This document shows, piece by piece, positions 51,906 through 63,141 of a stretch of 64,000 nucleotides of DNA (the first letter of the stretch is position 1; each line of letters begins with the position of its first letter). The notes under the pieces are model-generated. The model was given only the letters and a program-made list of their open reading frames with translations. It was not told the origin of the DNA and searched no databases. The DNA is from Deltaproteobacteria bacterium. GTDB lineage: Bacteria > Desulfobacterota > Deferrisomatia > Deferrisomatales > JACRMM01. Made by a program: the position numbers and the translations under genes. Location of the stretch: contig JACRMM010000058.1 of NCBI GenBank assembly GCA_016214985.1, positions 124,001-188,000 on the forward strand. Reading direction: 5' to 3'.

Positions 51906-52850
51906 CTGGCGCGGCGCTGCTGCGCCGACGCGCTGGCGGTGGCGGTTGTGTTTCTTTGGCTGCCTGCCTGCGCGGCCGGCCTCGGGGAGCTCCGCAGCGA
52001 GGGGCTTCCGCCTCGGGCGCAGGTGGCCGGCGTGCCCGCCTTCGCCCAGACGAGAGACCACTGCGGACCCGCCGCGCTCGCCTCCCTGCTCTCCTGGGCG
52101 GGGCGACCCGAGACGCCGGACACCCTGGGGCCCTTCGTCTATGCCCCGCGCCGCGGCGGCACGCTGCCGATCGAGCTTGCCCGGGAGATCCGCAGCCGCG
52201 GTCTCCTCGCCTACCCGGTGCTCCCCCGCCTGGACGCGCTCCTGGCCGAGGTGGCGGCCGGACACCCCGCCCTGGTCCTGGAGAACCGGGGCCTCTCCTG
52301 GGCCTCTCTCTGGCACTACTCGGTGCTCGTGGGTTACGACCTCGCTGCGGACCGCGTGACCGTCCTCGGGGGGGATGCGGAGCCCGAAGCGTTCTCGCTC
52401 ACTGCCTTTTCCCATACCTGGAACCGCGGCGGATCCCTGGGCCTCCTGGCCCTGCCGGCCGGTGAGCTTCCGGCGGCGGCCGACCCGGAGGGCATCCTCG
52501 CGGCGCTCGCGGACCTGGAGGAGGTGGGCCAGGCGCAGGGGGCGGCGCTCGGGTACGAGGCATTCCTCAACCGATGGCCGGACCGCTGGCGCGGGGCCTT
52601 CGGGTGGGGCAACGCGCTGCACGCCCTGGGGCAGGACGACCGGGCGGAGGCGGCCTTTCGGAGGGCGCACGGCACCGGGCCGGAGCGCCCCGAGCCCTTG
52701 AACAACCTCGCACTCCTGGTTCGGGCGAAGGGCCGTTGGGACGAGGCCGAGGCCCTGGCACGGCGCGCGGTGGAGGCGGCTGCACGCCTCGGGCTCGACC
52801 CCGGACCCTACGAGCAGACGCTGCGGGAGGTGTCGTCGGGCGCCCCCTGA
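51906..52850 (+). CDS. PA2778-family C39-like cysteine peptidase lipoprotein
   Basis: I choose CTG 51906 as start because AGAGGAGG ends seven bases before it and because it yields a complete lipoprotein signal (LARRCCADALAVAVVFLWLP then AC-AAG). The GTG at 51939 would lose the basic n-region. The protein is 314 residues. QTRDHCGPAALASLLSWAG carries the catalytic Cys near residue 53, and LSWASLWHYSVLVGYD the catalytic His near 139. The C-terminal third contains TPR-like repeats (LGYEAFLNRWPDRWRGAFGW; AEAAFRRAHGTG). It pairs with the PA2779 gene 4 bp upstream. Its last 43 bp overlap the 3' end of a convergent radical SAM gene. Confidence 0.85.
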   Translation: MARRCCADALAVAVVFLWLPACAAGLGELRSEGLPPRAQVAGVPAFAQTRDHCGPAALASLLSWAGRPETPDTLGPFVYAPRRGGTLPIELAREIRSRGLLAYPVLPRLDALLAEVAAGHPALVLENRGLSWASLWHYSVLVGYDLAADRVTVLGGDAEPEAFSLTAFSHTWNRGGSLGLLALPAGELPAAADPEGILAALADLEEVGQAQGAALGYEAFLNRWPDRWRGAFGWGNALHALGQDDRAEAAFRRAHGTGPERPEPLNNLALLVRAKGRWDEAEALARRAVEAAARLGLDPGPYEQTLREVSSGAP

Positions 52851-54511
52851 GGCAACGGGCACACGCCGCATACGGAGCAGCGGCCGGGGCGGCACGGCAC
52901 CGGCGGCTCTCCCCTCAAGGAGGCGGCGCGCTCTCGCCGGAGGTGTTCGGTGCTGGGGCCGCCGGTCACCACGTCCCACGGAAGCGCTTCGTCCACATCC
53001 CTCTCCCGGTCCAACACGGCCCGCGCCTCGGCCGAGCGCAGGACGGCGCGCCACTCCCCGGTCGCCGCTGCCTGTTCCAAGAGCGGGGCGATGCTGCGGC
53101 CACCCCGTGCGAGGAGCCCCTGGACCCGCGACCACTTGGGCGTCTCCGCCACGACCCGCACCGCCGTTCTCCGGCCCAACAACTTCTCGAGCAGGCGAAT
53201 CCTCGACCGCAGGAGCGGCTCGGGCGCCATGGTCTCCCACTGGAAGGGTGTGTGGGCCTTGGGCACGAAGGGGGCGGCACTCACGGTCACCGTTCCCCCG
53301 CCCAGGGCAGAGCGCGCCTCCGTGGCCAACTCTGCGAGCGCGCCGAGGTCCTCGTCCGCCTCGCCCGGAAGGCCGACCATGGCGTAGATCCTCAGGCGGT
53401 GCAGACCGGCCCCGGCTGCCAGGCGCGCGGCCCTCAGGACGTCGTCGCGCCCGATCTCCTTGCCCAGCCGTCGCCGCAACCGCTCCGACCCCGCCTCGAG
53501 GGCCACGGTCAGGGTCTTGAGGCCGCCCCGAGCCAGAAGGGCGAGGACCTCTTCATCGAGGTTCTCGGCTCGGAAGGAGGACACGGTGAAGCCGGCGCCG
53601 AGGTCGAGGATGGCCTCGGCCAGCTCCTTGAAGCGGGGGTGATCCGAGACCGCGGCGCCCACGAGGCCGAGCCGGCCCACCTCCCGGGCGCCGAGGCGCA
53701 GGAACGGCTCGAGGGTCTCGAGGGGGAGGAACCGCGCGGGCCTGGTGGCGTGGCCGGCGGCGCAGAACCGGCAGGCGTGGGGGCAGCCGCGGCTGATCTC
53801 CAGGAGGTACGCGCCCTGGAAGGCGTCGTCCGGCGTCGAGATGCGGGTGCGCGCCGGGTCCCAGGGGCACTCGGCCCAGCGGCGCGCCACCGTCTCGGGA
53901 GCCTTCCCCTGGGGCCGGCGCGAGAGGACTCGGCCGTCCGCTTCGGCGACGTCGTAGCGCGACGGGACGTAGACGCCCGGCACGCGCGCGTCCGCCAGGG
54001 CCTCCAGGAGCTCGGGCCTGGGGAGGCCCCGATGGTCGCGCAGGAAGGCATGCAGGGGGAGAAGGCCTGCCTCCGCCTCTCCCAAGAAGACGGCATCGAG
54101 AAAGGGAGCCAGAGGCTCGGGGTTGAGGGTGACGGCGACGCCTCCGCCCAATACGAAAGGGTCTCTACTCCCCCGCGCCTCGCTCCGCAGAGCCACGCCC
54201 CCGGCCGCGAGCAGTCGGAGCGCCTCGGGGTAGTCGCCCTCGAAGGAAAGGCTCAAGGCCACGAGGTCGTAGTCCCGCAGAGCCCGCCCTGCTTCCACCG
54301 TCCGGGGGTAGTCGGAGAAGGCGCGATGGCAGAGGCTCCCCGGCAGGCCGGAGAGGAGCGCGAAGACCGCCTGGAAGCCGAGGTTCGCCATCCCGAGGCC
54401 GTGGCGGTTCGGGTAGACGAGGGCGCAGGAGAGATCGACCGCTCCGGCGGGGCCCGGCAGCTCGAGGACCTGCTCGGAGGGTCGATCCAGGGAAGCGGGC
54501 CGGGTGGACAC
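52808..54511 (-). CDS. B12-binding radical SAM protein (TIGR03960-like N-terminal architecture)
   Basis: A 567-residue protein starting GTG 54511. The N-terminal cobalamin-like domain contains YPNRHGLGMANLGFQAVFAL and VLGGGVAVTLNPEPLAPFLD. The radical SAM cluster motif CPHACRFC is at residues 243-250, followed by LGLVGAAVSDHPRFKELA and TLTVALEAGSERLRRRLGKE. The C-terminus ends with five closely spaced cysteines (CRPGRCSVCGVCPLPQGA), probably another iron-sulfur or zinc site. It resembles the N-terminal part of the YgiQ/TIGR03960 proteins rather than the lipid-type paralogues at 21-24 kb. Substrate unknown. Confidence 0.85.
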   Translation of the reverse strand: MSTRPASLDRPSEQVLELPGPAGAVDLSCALVYPNRHGLGMANLGFQAVFALLSGLPGSLCHRAFSDYPRTVEAGRALRDYDLVALSLSFEGDYPEALRLLAAGGVALRSEARGSRDPFVLGGGVAVTLNPEPLAPFLDAVFLGEAEAGLLPLHAFLRDHRGLPRPELLEALADARVPGVYVPSRYDVAEADGRVLSRRPQGKAPETVARRWAECPWDPARTRISTPDDAFQGAYLLEISRGCPHACRFCAAGHATRPARFLPLETLEPFLRLGAREVGRLGLVGAAVSDHPRFKELAEAILDLGAGFTVSSFRAENLDEEVLALLARGGLKTLTVALEAGSERLRRRLGKEIGRDDVLRAARLAAGAGLHRLRIYAMVGLPGEADEDLGALAELATEARSALGGGTVTVSAAPFVPKAHTPFQWETMAPEPLLRSRIRLLEKLLGRRTAVRVVAETPKWSRVQGLLARGGRSIAPLLEQAAATGEWRAVLRSAEARAVLDRERDVDEALPWDVVTGGPSTEHLRRERAASLRGEPPVPCRPGRCSVCGVCPLPQGAPDDTSRSVCS

Positions 54512-54586
54512 GGAGTGGCTGCCTCGAGGGCGGAGAGAGGTGGGTCGGAGGGATGGCCGTCCGGCGTACCTTACCCGAATCGGGCG

Positions 54587-54630
54587 ACCCGGTCACGCGC
54601 CCGCGCCTTCCGTGACCGGGTTTCCTTTTC
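54587..54630 (+). terminator. Intrinsic-terminator-like hairpin
   Basis: ACCCGGTCACG (54587-54597) and CGTGACCGGGT (54611-54621) form an 11-bp perfect stem with a 13-nt loop, followed on the plus strand by TTTCCTTTTC. It lies between the 5' end of the minus-strand radical SAM gene and the 3' end of katG. On the minus strand, where katG transcripts arrive, the T-run is missing, so it may slow rather than stop them. Confidence 0.6.
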
Positions 54631-54761
54631 TGACCCCCGCCGCCTCCTCCGTCACGAAGAGGATTGGCTCCCGATCCTCCGGTCTGAGGCCGGCCCCTGA
54701 ACGCTCCCTGACTGTCTTCTTGCCGTCCTGTTTGAAGCCCTCGAAGACGTTCGTGCTGCGA

Positions 54762-56957
<2,196 letters not shown>

Positions 56958-57080
56958 CGCTGCTCTCCTTTCCGTTCAGGCTTGGATTTCCACAGCTACC
57001 ACGTGCATGTCCTGCATCAGCACCGCGTGCTGGTGCCCGGCGTGAGGCTGTTCGGGTCGTCCGGGACCCGGATCCCCAAG

Positions 57081-57515
57081 TCATTCTTGACACTTCGGGC
57101 AGAGGCCGTAGAAATCCAGCCGGTGGGTGAGGATCCGAAACCCGGTCTGCCCCGTCACTTCGTCCGCCATGTCCCCCAGCTTCGTCAGGTCGAGATCCAC
57201 GATCTGGTGACACGTGACGCACAGGACGTGGGGGTGCGGATACGGTTGGTTCCCGTCGTACCGATTGCTGTCCTGACTGAACTCCAGTTCGAGCACCTCT
57301 CCCGCCTCCTTCAGAGCGGTCACCGTCTTGTAGACCGTGGCCAGACTGGTCTTCGGGAACTCCGTGGAGACGATCCGGAACACCTGCTCCGCGCTGGGGT
57401 GCCCCACGCTGCGTGCCAGGACCTCGAGAATGGCCCTCCGCTGCGCTGTGATCCGGTGCCCGCGCTCCCGCAGCCGGGCGACCATCTGCTCCAGTCGCAA
57501 CTCCGAATCAGCCAA
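57081..57515 (-). CDS. Fur-family regulator, PerR-like
   Basis: A 144-residue repressor beginning TTG 57515 (GGGAAGG seven bases upstream); the GTG at 57548 has no ribosome site. The DNA-binding helices are GHRITAQRRAILEVLARS and HPSAEQVFRIVSTEFPKTSL with ATVYKTVTALKEAGEV. The metal-binding region is YDGNQPYPHPHVLCVTCHQI with a C-x2-C structural zinc site, and a second CPKC lies at the C-terminus. Lack of the extra Fur His/Glu sites and linkage to katG point to PerR. It would repress katG until peroxide oxidises it. A likely promoter and operator lie upstream. Confidence 0.85.
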   Translation of the reverse strand: MADSELRLEQMVARLRERGHRITAQRRAILEVLARSVGHPSAEQVFRIVSTEFPKTSLATVYKTVTALKEAGEVLELEFSQDSNRYDGNQPYPHPHVLCVTCHQIVDLDLTKLGDMADEVTGQTGFRILTHRLDFYGLCPKCQE

Positions 57516-57545
57516 GGCAAGGCCTTCCCAACGCCTGCGGAACAC

Positions 57546-57596
57546 CACTATGGATAATCAGTGTCCACAAGCTATCAGTTGCCGTGCCGCTGTCAA
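57546..57596 (-). promoter_or_regulatory. Promoter/operator of the perR-katG unit
   Basis: On the minus strand, TTGACA (57591-57596) and TAGCTT (57569-57574) are spaced 16 bp. The AT-rich imperfect palindrome CACTGATTATCCATAGTG (57546-57563) overlaps the expected transcription start. Its position and character (GATTAT half site) suit a PerR/Fur-type autoregulatory box, though it does not match the E. coli or Bacillus consensus exactly. Confidence 0.55.
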
Positions 57597-57839
57597 TTCG
57601 ACAGACCGATGCCTGGCCCGGAACACCGATGCGGCGGGGCCGCCGGCGCTGCGCGGCCGGTTCGGCAACTCAGCAGCAGGGTCGTGCGGAGAGGGGTGTG
57701 GATCGCGGTGGAATTCGGCGATGGGAGGTACGCAACTGCGGGGGAGGCGCCCGCGCCGTGTGTCCTCCCCGGCAGGGCTGAGCGGATCGGGGTCCGGGCG
57801 AAGAAGCGCTGAGCTCCGCTGCTCCGGACGTGCGCTCCC

Positions 57840-59846
57840 TCAGGCCCGCTTGAATCGGGTCAGAATTCCCTCCAAACGTTCGGCGGCACTGCGGAGGGTG
57901 TCGACTTCTCCGGCTGCCACGCGCAGGTCCTCCTTCGTCTCGATCTGGGCCTGGTCGACCGACGCGAGCAGCCTCGGGATCTCCGGCGCCGCCCGGCCCT
58001 GCTCCTCGATGGCCGTGACGAGCTCGAGCAGCCGGGCCGTCGTGTTCTCCGACGCTTGCCTGATGCGGTCGAGCTCGCCGGTCGCCCGATCCGAGGCGTC
58101 CACGCCGGCGGTGGACCGGGAGCGGGTCTCCGCGATGCGCTGCGCCACGTCCGCCGAACACCTCCTGACCTCGCCCAGCATCTTCACGATATCGGCCGTG
58201 GCACGTCCGGACTGCTCTGCAAGCTTTTTCACCTCCGACGCCACCACGGCGAACCCTCGTCCGTGCTCTCCGGCCCGTGCCGCCTCGATGGCCGCGTTGA
58301 GGGCGAGAAGGTTGGTCTGATCGGCGATGTCCTCGATCGCGCCCGAGATGCCCTGGATGCGGTCGACGTTGACGTTGAGCCGCTCGGTCGTTCGCAGCAC
58401 CTCCTCCACCGCCCCCGCCATCTCGGTGACCGCCGAGCGCGTCTCGACGACCTGCTGATGCCCCTGCTGCGTGGCTTCGCACGCCTCGCGAGCCATTCGC
58501 TCCACGTCCACGCAGGTGGCGGACATCGTGCCGAGCGTCGTGGCCATCTCCTCGCTGGCCGACGCCGCGGTGTTGGTGCCGGCCGAGAGCTCGCCCTCCC
58601 GGCGGGAGAAGTTCTCGAACGCCCCCGTCATCGTGTCACTCGACGCCCGCACCGCCCGGCACGTCGAGTCCATCTCGCCGATCGCCGCGCCCAGGAGCTC
58701 GGCCGTTCCGTTGAACGCCTGCGCCAGCCGAGCCATCTCCGGATCGGGGGGCACGTCGACCCGAGCAGTCAGGTCTCCTCTGCCCAGGCGCTCGATTCCG
58801 CCGCCGAGGGCCAGGAGCGGGACGGTGACCTGCCGAACGCTTCGCTCCACGGCCACGAGCAGGAGAAGGGCAAGCCCCAGCGAGACGGCGAGCCCGACGA
58901 GGCCGACCCGGTTTCGAAAACGGGCCACCGGCGCCAGGGCGGTTTCGCGGTCCTGGACCACGACGACCCGCCATGCTGGGAACCCGGGAAGGCGCGCCGG
59001 GGTGACCGGTGCCGCGGCCGCGAAGAATCCGGCCCCCTCTTCGACCCGGGCCACCGCGCGGCCGGCCGGAAGAGCGGAGAGGATCGAGGCAAGCTCGGCG
59101 GGGGAAGGCCGCGCCGAAGGCGCCGCAGCGAGCAGCGTCTGCTCGGGCCCCACCAGCACCGGGAAGCGCGAGAGCCGGCCCCGGTCTCGGGTCACCAGTC
59201 CCTCGAAGGAGCCCTCGACTCGGCCCCAGTCGAGGAAGTTGACCCAGAGCCCCACCACGTCGTCCATCAGGTCGCGCACCGGGTGGGCCACGGCCGCCGT
59301 CGTTCCCAGCCGAGGGGCCTTGGGTGCCACCGCGTCCAGGGCCGGGACGGCCATGGGGCCGTGGAAGGTGGCCCCCTGCCCCTCCAGCGCTTTCTTGAGC
59401 CACGCCACGCCGGCGAGGGTCGAGGCGGGGAGCGGGCGCGAAACCAGTTGCGCGCCCTTGGCATCCAGTTCATTGACCGCCCAGATCGTCCCGTCGGGCT
59501 TGACCAGTGCCATCCGCGCGTAGACCGGCTTGTTCCGAACCGCCTCGTTGGCGAAGTCCGAGAAGAACTTGGGTGCGTCCTTGTCGAGGGCCATCGGCGC
59601 GGCGTCGAGTTGGGCCCAGATCGACAGGTCGCTGGCCACGTCGTCGAGGACCTCGGTGAGTCGGCTCGCGGCCCGGGACGCGTCCTGTGCCAGCTGTGCC
59701 TCGACCGAGAGCACAATCGCCTCCTCCCCCTTCTTCAGCGCGTAGCTGCCCAGGAAGAGCGACGAGAGGAGGATGCTCCCGAGCCCGGCGATGAAGAGCT
59801 TCGTGCGCAGACCGAGCAACCGGTTCAGGCGGCCGAGGATACCCAT
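57840..59846 (-). CDS. Methyl-accepting chemotaxis protein
   Basis: A 668-residue transmembrane chemoreceptor. The first membrane helix follows a short basic start (LFIAGLGSILLSSLFLGSY, about 17-35). A periplasmic sensor domain of the Cache type spans roughly 40-300, the second helix is VGLAVSLGLALLLLVAVERS near 320, and a HAMP region follows. The signalling tip IADQTNLLALNAAIEAARAG with EHGRGFAVVASEVKKLAEQS is canonical. It ends without the NWETF tetrapeptide. The gene lies 4 bp after the small cytochrome-like gene in the electron-conduit operon, suggesting taxis toward redox conditions or electron acceptors. Confidence 0.93.
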   Translation of the reverse strand: MGILGRLNRLLGLRTKLFIAGLGSILLSSLFLGSYALKKGEEAIVLSVEAQLAQDASRAASRLTEVLDDVASDLSIWAQLDAAPMALDKDAPKFFSDFANEAVRNKPVYARMALVKPDGTIWAVNELDAKGAQLVSRPLPASTLAGVAWLKKALEGQGATFHGPMAVPALDAVAPKAPRLGTTAAVAHPVRDLMDDVVGLWVNFLDWGRVEGSFEGLVTRDRGRLSRFPVLVGPEQTLLAAAPSARPSPAELASILSALPAGRAVARVEEGAGFFAAAAPVTPARLPGFPAWRVVVVQDRETALAPVARFRNRVGLVGLAVSLGLALLLLVAVERSVRQVTVPLLALGGGIERLGRGDLTARVDVPPDPEMARLAQAFNGTAELLGAAIGEMDSTCRAVRASSDTMTGAFENFSRREGELSAGTNTAASASEEMATTLGTMSATCVDVERMAREACEATQQGHQQVVETRSAVTEMAGAVEEVLRTTERLNVNVDRIQGISGAIEDIADQTNLLALNAAIEAARAGEHGRGFAVVASEVKKLAEQSGRATADIVKMLGEVRRCSADVAQRIAETRSRSTAGVDASDRATGELDRIRQASENTTARLLELVTAIEEQGRAAPEIPRLLASVDQAQIETKEDLRVAAGEVDTLRSAAERLEGILTRFKRA

Positions 59847-59850
59847 GGCG

Positions 59851-60225
59851 TCACTTCCTCGCTTCGTCGATCAGGTAGTAGAGGAGCTGCACGATATCCT
59901 TCGCCTCGGCCTTGTCGATGTTCGACTCGGGCTTGCGCATCATCTTGATCCCGTACTGCTTGGCCGCCTGCTTGTCGAAGGGCGCCTTGCTGGTCACGCC
60001 GACGCCCGTCACGATCGACTCCACGGCCCGGCCGAGCCCGTGGCAGTTGGCGCTACTGTTGGCACACTTCACTGCCATGATCTCGTAGCGCTTCTTCATG
60101 TCCGGCGGGAAGCCCGAGGGGTCGAGCTTCATGCCTCTCTCGCCGGTGCCGATCACCTTGAGGCCGGCCTGGGCGGCCGACACGGCGACGACAAGGAACG
60201 CGGTCAACAGGATCGTGCGTTTCAT
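59851..60225 (-). CDS. Small exported cytochrome c-like protein with CX6CH motif
   Basis: A 124-residue protein; ATG 60225 lies after GGAGGG and gives the signal peptide MKRTILLTAFLVVAVSAAQA. The segment YEIMAVKCANSSANCHGLGR sits where related monohaem cytochromes have K-C-x2-C-H. Here four residues are inserted, giving C-x6-C-H. The rest (DKQAAKQYGIKMMRKPESNI and IVQLLYYLIDEA, with a likely distal Met) is cytochrome-like. Whether haem is attached is uncertain. It lies between the 14-haem lipoprotein and the chemoreceptor on one transcript. Confidence 0.7.
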   Translation of the reverse strand: MKRTILLTAFLVVAVSAAQAGLKVIGTGERGMKLDPSGFPPDMKKRYEIMAVKCANSSANCHGLGRAVESIVTGVGVTSKAPFDKQAAKQYGIKMMRKPESNIDKAEAKDIVQLLYYLIDEARK

Positions 60226-60301
60226 GGACATACCCTCCGTGGAATCTTGGGTGCGGGTCTCGTTGTACGGGACACGTCGACGCCCGCTCGTTGGGGTTCC
60301 C

Positions 60302-63094
60302 CTAGGGCCGGGGGGCAGCGTCGATGGAACCTGCGGGGCTCCCGTCCGGATTCCTGTTGACCAGGTACTCGTAGGCCTCGTCGTGGCCGGAAAGGTCGAC
60401 CACCCCGTCGAGCGCGTTGTTGTCGAGCCAGTCGATCGAGTCGAAGATGAGCCGCTTCGCGTAGAGCCGGTTGTGCGCGTAGGCGCCCGGGTCGTGTTTG
60501 AGCAGGTTGTAGTTGAAGGCCGCGCCCATGTTGCGCTTGCCCGTGCCCTGCGCGCCGACGTCCTGGACGGCCGACACGCAGCTCTTCGTGGCGGCGTCCC
60601 ACGTGAAGAGCGACGCACCCCCGGTGTTCCAGTTCTTCACCGGCAGGTTGCTCGCGCAGTGGGGGGCCGCACTGGCCTCCGCGTACCCCTGGACGTAGGG
60701 CCCGATGTAGAAGTATGGATGCGCTTCGAAGAAGGAGTAACCCTTATTCGCCAGCGCTTCCCTCAGGGCGTCGAGGGCGGCCTCGTACGCCTCGGCTTCG
60801 CCCTGCAGGAACTCCGCGGCTGCCGCCACCTTGGCTTCGTCGCCGCCGACGGCGACGAAGGCGGGGCCGTGGGTTCCGTCGTGGCAGGCGATGCAGACCG
60901 ACGCGGCGACGCCCGCGATGCGCCCGGTCGCCTGCTCCTTCTCGACGGGCAGGAAGAGGTGGCTCTGCGCCGAACTCATGTGGCAGCCGACGCAGGGGCC
61001 GTTTTCTCCCGTACCCGGGGCCGCGGCGCTCCCGATGAGCTCGTGCTTGAAGTAGGACGCGTTCCCGTACTTCGCGCCGTGGTCGCCGTCGCTTCCGTAG
61101 AACTCGAAGCCCGTCTTCCGGAAGACCGTCCCCCCGGCCGCGAGGTAGTGGGAGTTGAGAAAACTCTTGTCCGCGAAGTCGGCTGCGTCCCGCTCGATGC
61201 TCTCCCCGGTCTCCCGACCGCTGTGGCACGCGAGGCAAACGCCCGAACCCGCCACGTCGGGGTAGGCCACCGACGCGCCGTTCGTGAAGGTGAACGAGAG
61301 GGCGCCGGGCTTTCGCAGGCCTCCGGCTGTGTCGCGGTGACACCCCCAGCAGTAGAGGAGCTCGTTTTGTCCCGATGCCGCGGTGGCGCCGTCGGTGTCG
61401 TTGTGGAGCGCCCAGCCTGCGAGGTGCGAGAAGTCGTTGTCCGCCGGGTCGTACCGGACGTCGTTCGTCGCGTCCGCGTCGTTGGTCGACGCCTGGGCCG
61501 TGAGGAAGTTCTTCACGCCCGTGGCAGTGTGGCAGCGCTGGCAGTCGGCGCGGTCCTTGTCCGGCAGCGCATCGGCATCCGTGCCGTCCTTCTTGAAGGT
61601 GTGGTCCCAGTCATAGTTGGTCCAGGCCGCGGCGGTCGCTTTGGTGACCCCGGCCGTGAAGACGGCTGCCGCCCCCTCCGTCTTCGCTGCTTCGTCCTTG
61701 GCATCGAGCAGTCGACCGCCGTGCGCCGAGCGCGCCCACTGCCGCGGAATCGAGAGGTCCGCGGAGTGCACGTTGTGGCAGGCGCGGCAGGCCCGCTCGC
61801 TCTTGGGATCGACCGCGTACCCTTCGATCACGTCGGGAGTGGCCGGGTCGTCGCGGTGCGTGTCGTAGAGGATGCGGTCTCCCGCGAAGGTGCCCGAGCC
61901 CACAGTGCTCCCCGACCAGGAGTAGCCGCTCTGCTCCCCGTGGTAGGCGTCGCCGGTCTGGTGGCACGCCGTGCAGGTGCGGTATTCGGCCGAGGCCTCG
62001 GCGGTCGCGGGCAGGAGCAGCGTGCCGGGGTCGTGGCGGTCATGACAGGTTCGGCACTGGACCGGCGTGGCGCCGGCCACGGCCGGCAGAGCGTCGGGGA
62101 GTGCCTCCTCGAGGGCGTCGTGGCCGCCCGACACGCCTCGGTACCGCTTCGCCCCCTCGTCCGTGTGGCACTTGGAGCACCGGGCCCGCACGTCGGTCGT
62201 GCTGCCCTCGGCGTAGACGTGCTCGTTGAGCGACGTGGCGTGGAGGGACTCGCGGTAGTCCTCGACGATGTGGTCGGCCTCGGGATGGTACAGGTTGTGG
62301 TCGAAGGCGTCGTTGTGGCACGCCCCGCATCGGGCCGCATCGGGCCGCGCGCTCGGTGGAGCGGTGAGGGGCGCGTTGGCGTGGCGGCTTCCCCCTCCGT
62401 GGCAGGATTCGCAGCCGATCACGGGCCGCGCGACGTTGCCGGTCAGGCCCCAGGTCAGGAGCCGCCCGTCGCCCAAGGGATCGTGGCAGTCGGTCGTGCA
62501 GGTCGGGTCCGTGCCCAACCCCCCGTAGCCGTAGCTGGGGAAGCCCACCGCGTCGAGCCCCAGGTCGAGCGGCTTGTGGTCCGGCCCCACGGCTTCTAGA
62601 TTCCCGTGGGGACCGGCGAGCCAGGCACCTCGCTGCACGCCGTGGCAGTAGTCGGCACAGACGTTCACGCCGACCGGCTGGGGTGGGGGGTCGGGCTCCG
62701 GAAGCTCATCGGCCTTCCCGTACTGGGGCGCCCCGTCCCGGATCCACGACTCGATCAGCGCCATTTCGGCGGGGGTGGGGCCTTTGGACGTCATGCGCCC
62801 CGCGGCCATGGCCTCGTACAGAGGGCTGCCCGCAGGGTCCCGGGGGATCACCGCTCCCTGGCTGAGGAGGCTGGCGTAGGGCGCGCCCTCGAACACGTAG
62901 CCCCCGCGCGCCGTGCTGTGGCAGGCGGCGCCCCCGCAGCGCGAGTCGAGAATGGGCTGGATTCTATTTGCGTAGAGATCAATCCGGTCCTCGGAGGCCG
63001 GAGTCTCGTCGCCCCCGGTCGTCCCGCCGCCGCAGGCCAGGAGGAGCGAGGAGGTGGCCACCGCGAAGGCGGCCAGTCTGAGAGCAGTGCGCAT
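60302..63094 (-). CDS. Multihaem (about 14) c-type cytochrome lipoprotein
   Basis: A 930-residue protein with a lipoprotein signal (ATSSLLLAC-GGG; ATG 63094 behind GGAGGAACG). I count eleven C-x2-C-H haem motifs (CESCH, CGACH, CSKCH, CRTCH, CTACH, CRACH, CQRCH, CWGCH, CLACH, CVGCH, CIACH). There are also two C-x3-C-H (CADYCH, CTTDCH) and one C-x4-C-H (CGGAACH), giving up to fourteen. Many extra His residues can be distal ligands. The C-terminal 150 residues have no haem motif. A lipid-anchored multihaem cytochrome next to a porin is the usual make-up of outer-membrane electron conduits used for metal reduction or direct electron transfer. The partner porin gene is 47 bp upstream. Confidence 0.9.
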   Translation of the reverse strand: MRTALRLAAFAVATSSLLLACGGGTTGGDETPASEDRIDLYANRIQPILDSRCGGAACHSTARGGYVFEGAPYASLLSQGAVIPRDPAGSPLYEAMAAGRMTSKGPTPAEMALIESWIRDGAPQYGKADELPEPDPPPQPVGVNVCADYCHGVQRGAWLAGPHGNLEAVGPDHKPLDLGLDAVGFPSYGYGGLGTDPTCTTDCHDPLGDGRLLTWGLTGNVARPVIGCESCHGGGSRHANAPLTAPPSARPDAARCGACHNDAFDHNLYHPEADHIVEDYRESLHATSLNEHVYAEGSTTDVRARCSKCHTDEGAKRYRGVSGGHDALEEALPDALPAVAGATPVQCRTCHDRHDPGTLLLPATAEASAEYRTCTACHQTGDAYHGEQSGYSWSGSTVGSGTFAGDRILYDTHRDDPATPDVIEGYAVDPKSERACRACHNVHSADLSIPRQWARSAHGGRLLDAKDEAAKTEGAAAVFTAGVTKATAAAWTNYDWDHTFKKDGTDADALPDKDRADCQRCHTATGVKNFLTAQASTNDADATNDVRYDPADNDFSHLAGWALHNDTDGATAASGQNELLYCWGCHRDTAGGLRKPGALSFTFTNGASVAYPDVAGSGVCLACHSGRETGESIERDAADFADKSFLNSHYLAAGGTVFRKTGFEFYGSDGDHGAKYGNASYFKHELIGSAAAPGTGENGPCVGCHMSSAQSHLFLPVEKEQATGRIAGVAASVCIACHDGTHGPAFVAVGGDEAKVAAAAEFLQGEAEAYEAALDALREALANKGYSFFEAHPYFYIGPYVQGYAEASAAPHCASNLPVKNWNTGGASLFTWDAATKSCVSAVQDVGAQGTGKRNMGAAFNYNLLKHDPGAYAHNRLYAKRLIFDSIDWLDNNALDGVVDLSGHDEAYEYLVNRNPDGSPAGSIDAAPRP

Positions 63095-63141
63095 CGTCGT
63101 TCCTCCGGCCTCGCGGAGCGGATCCGCCGATCGTTTGGTTC

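Noticed and set aside
52574..54700. Long open frames antisense to the radical SAM gene
   Set aside because: High GC content gives long shadow frames. The antisense product is low-complexity Arg/Gly/Pro/Glu with no domain pattern, while the minus-strand frame has clear radical SAM motifs.
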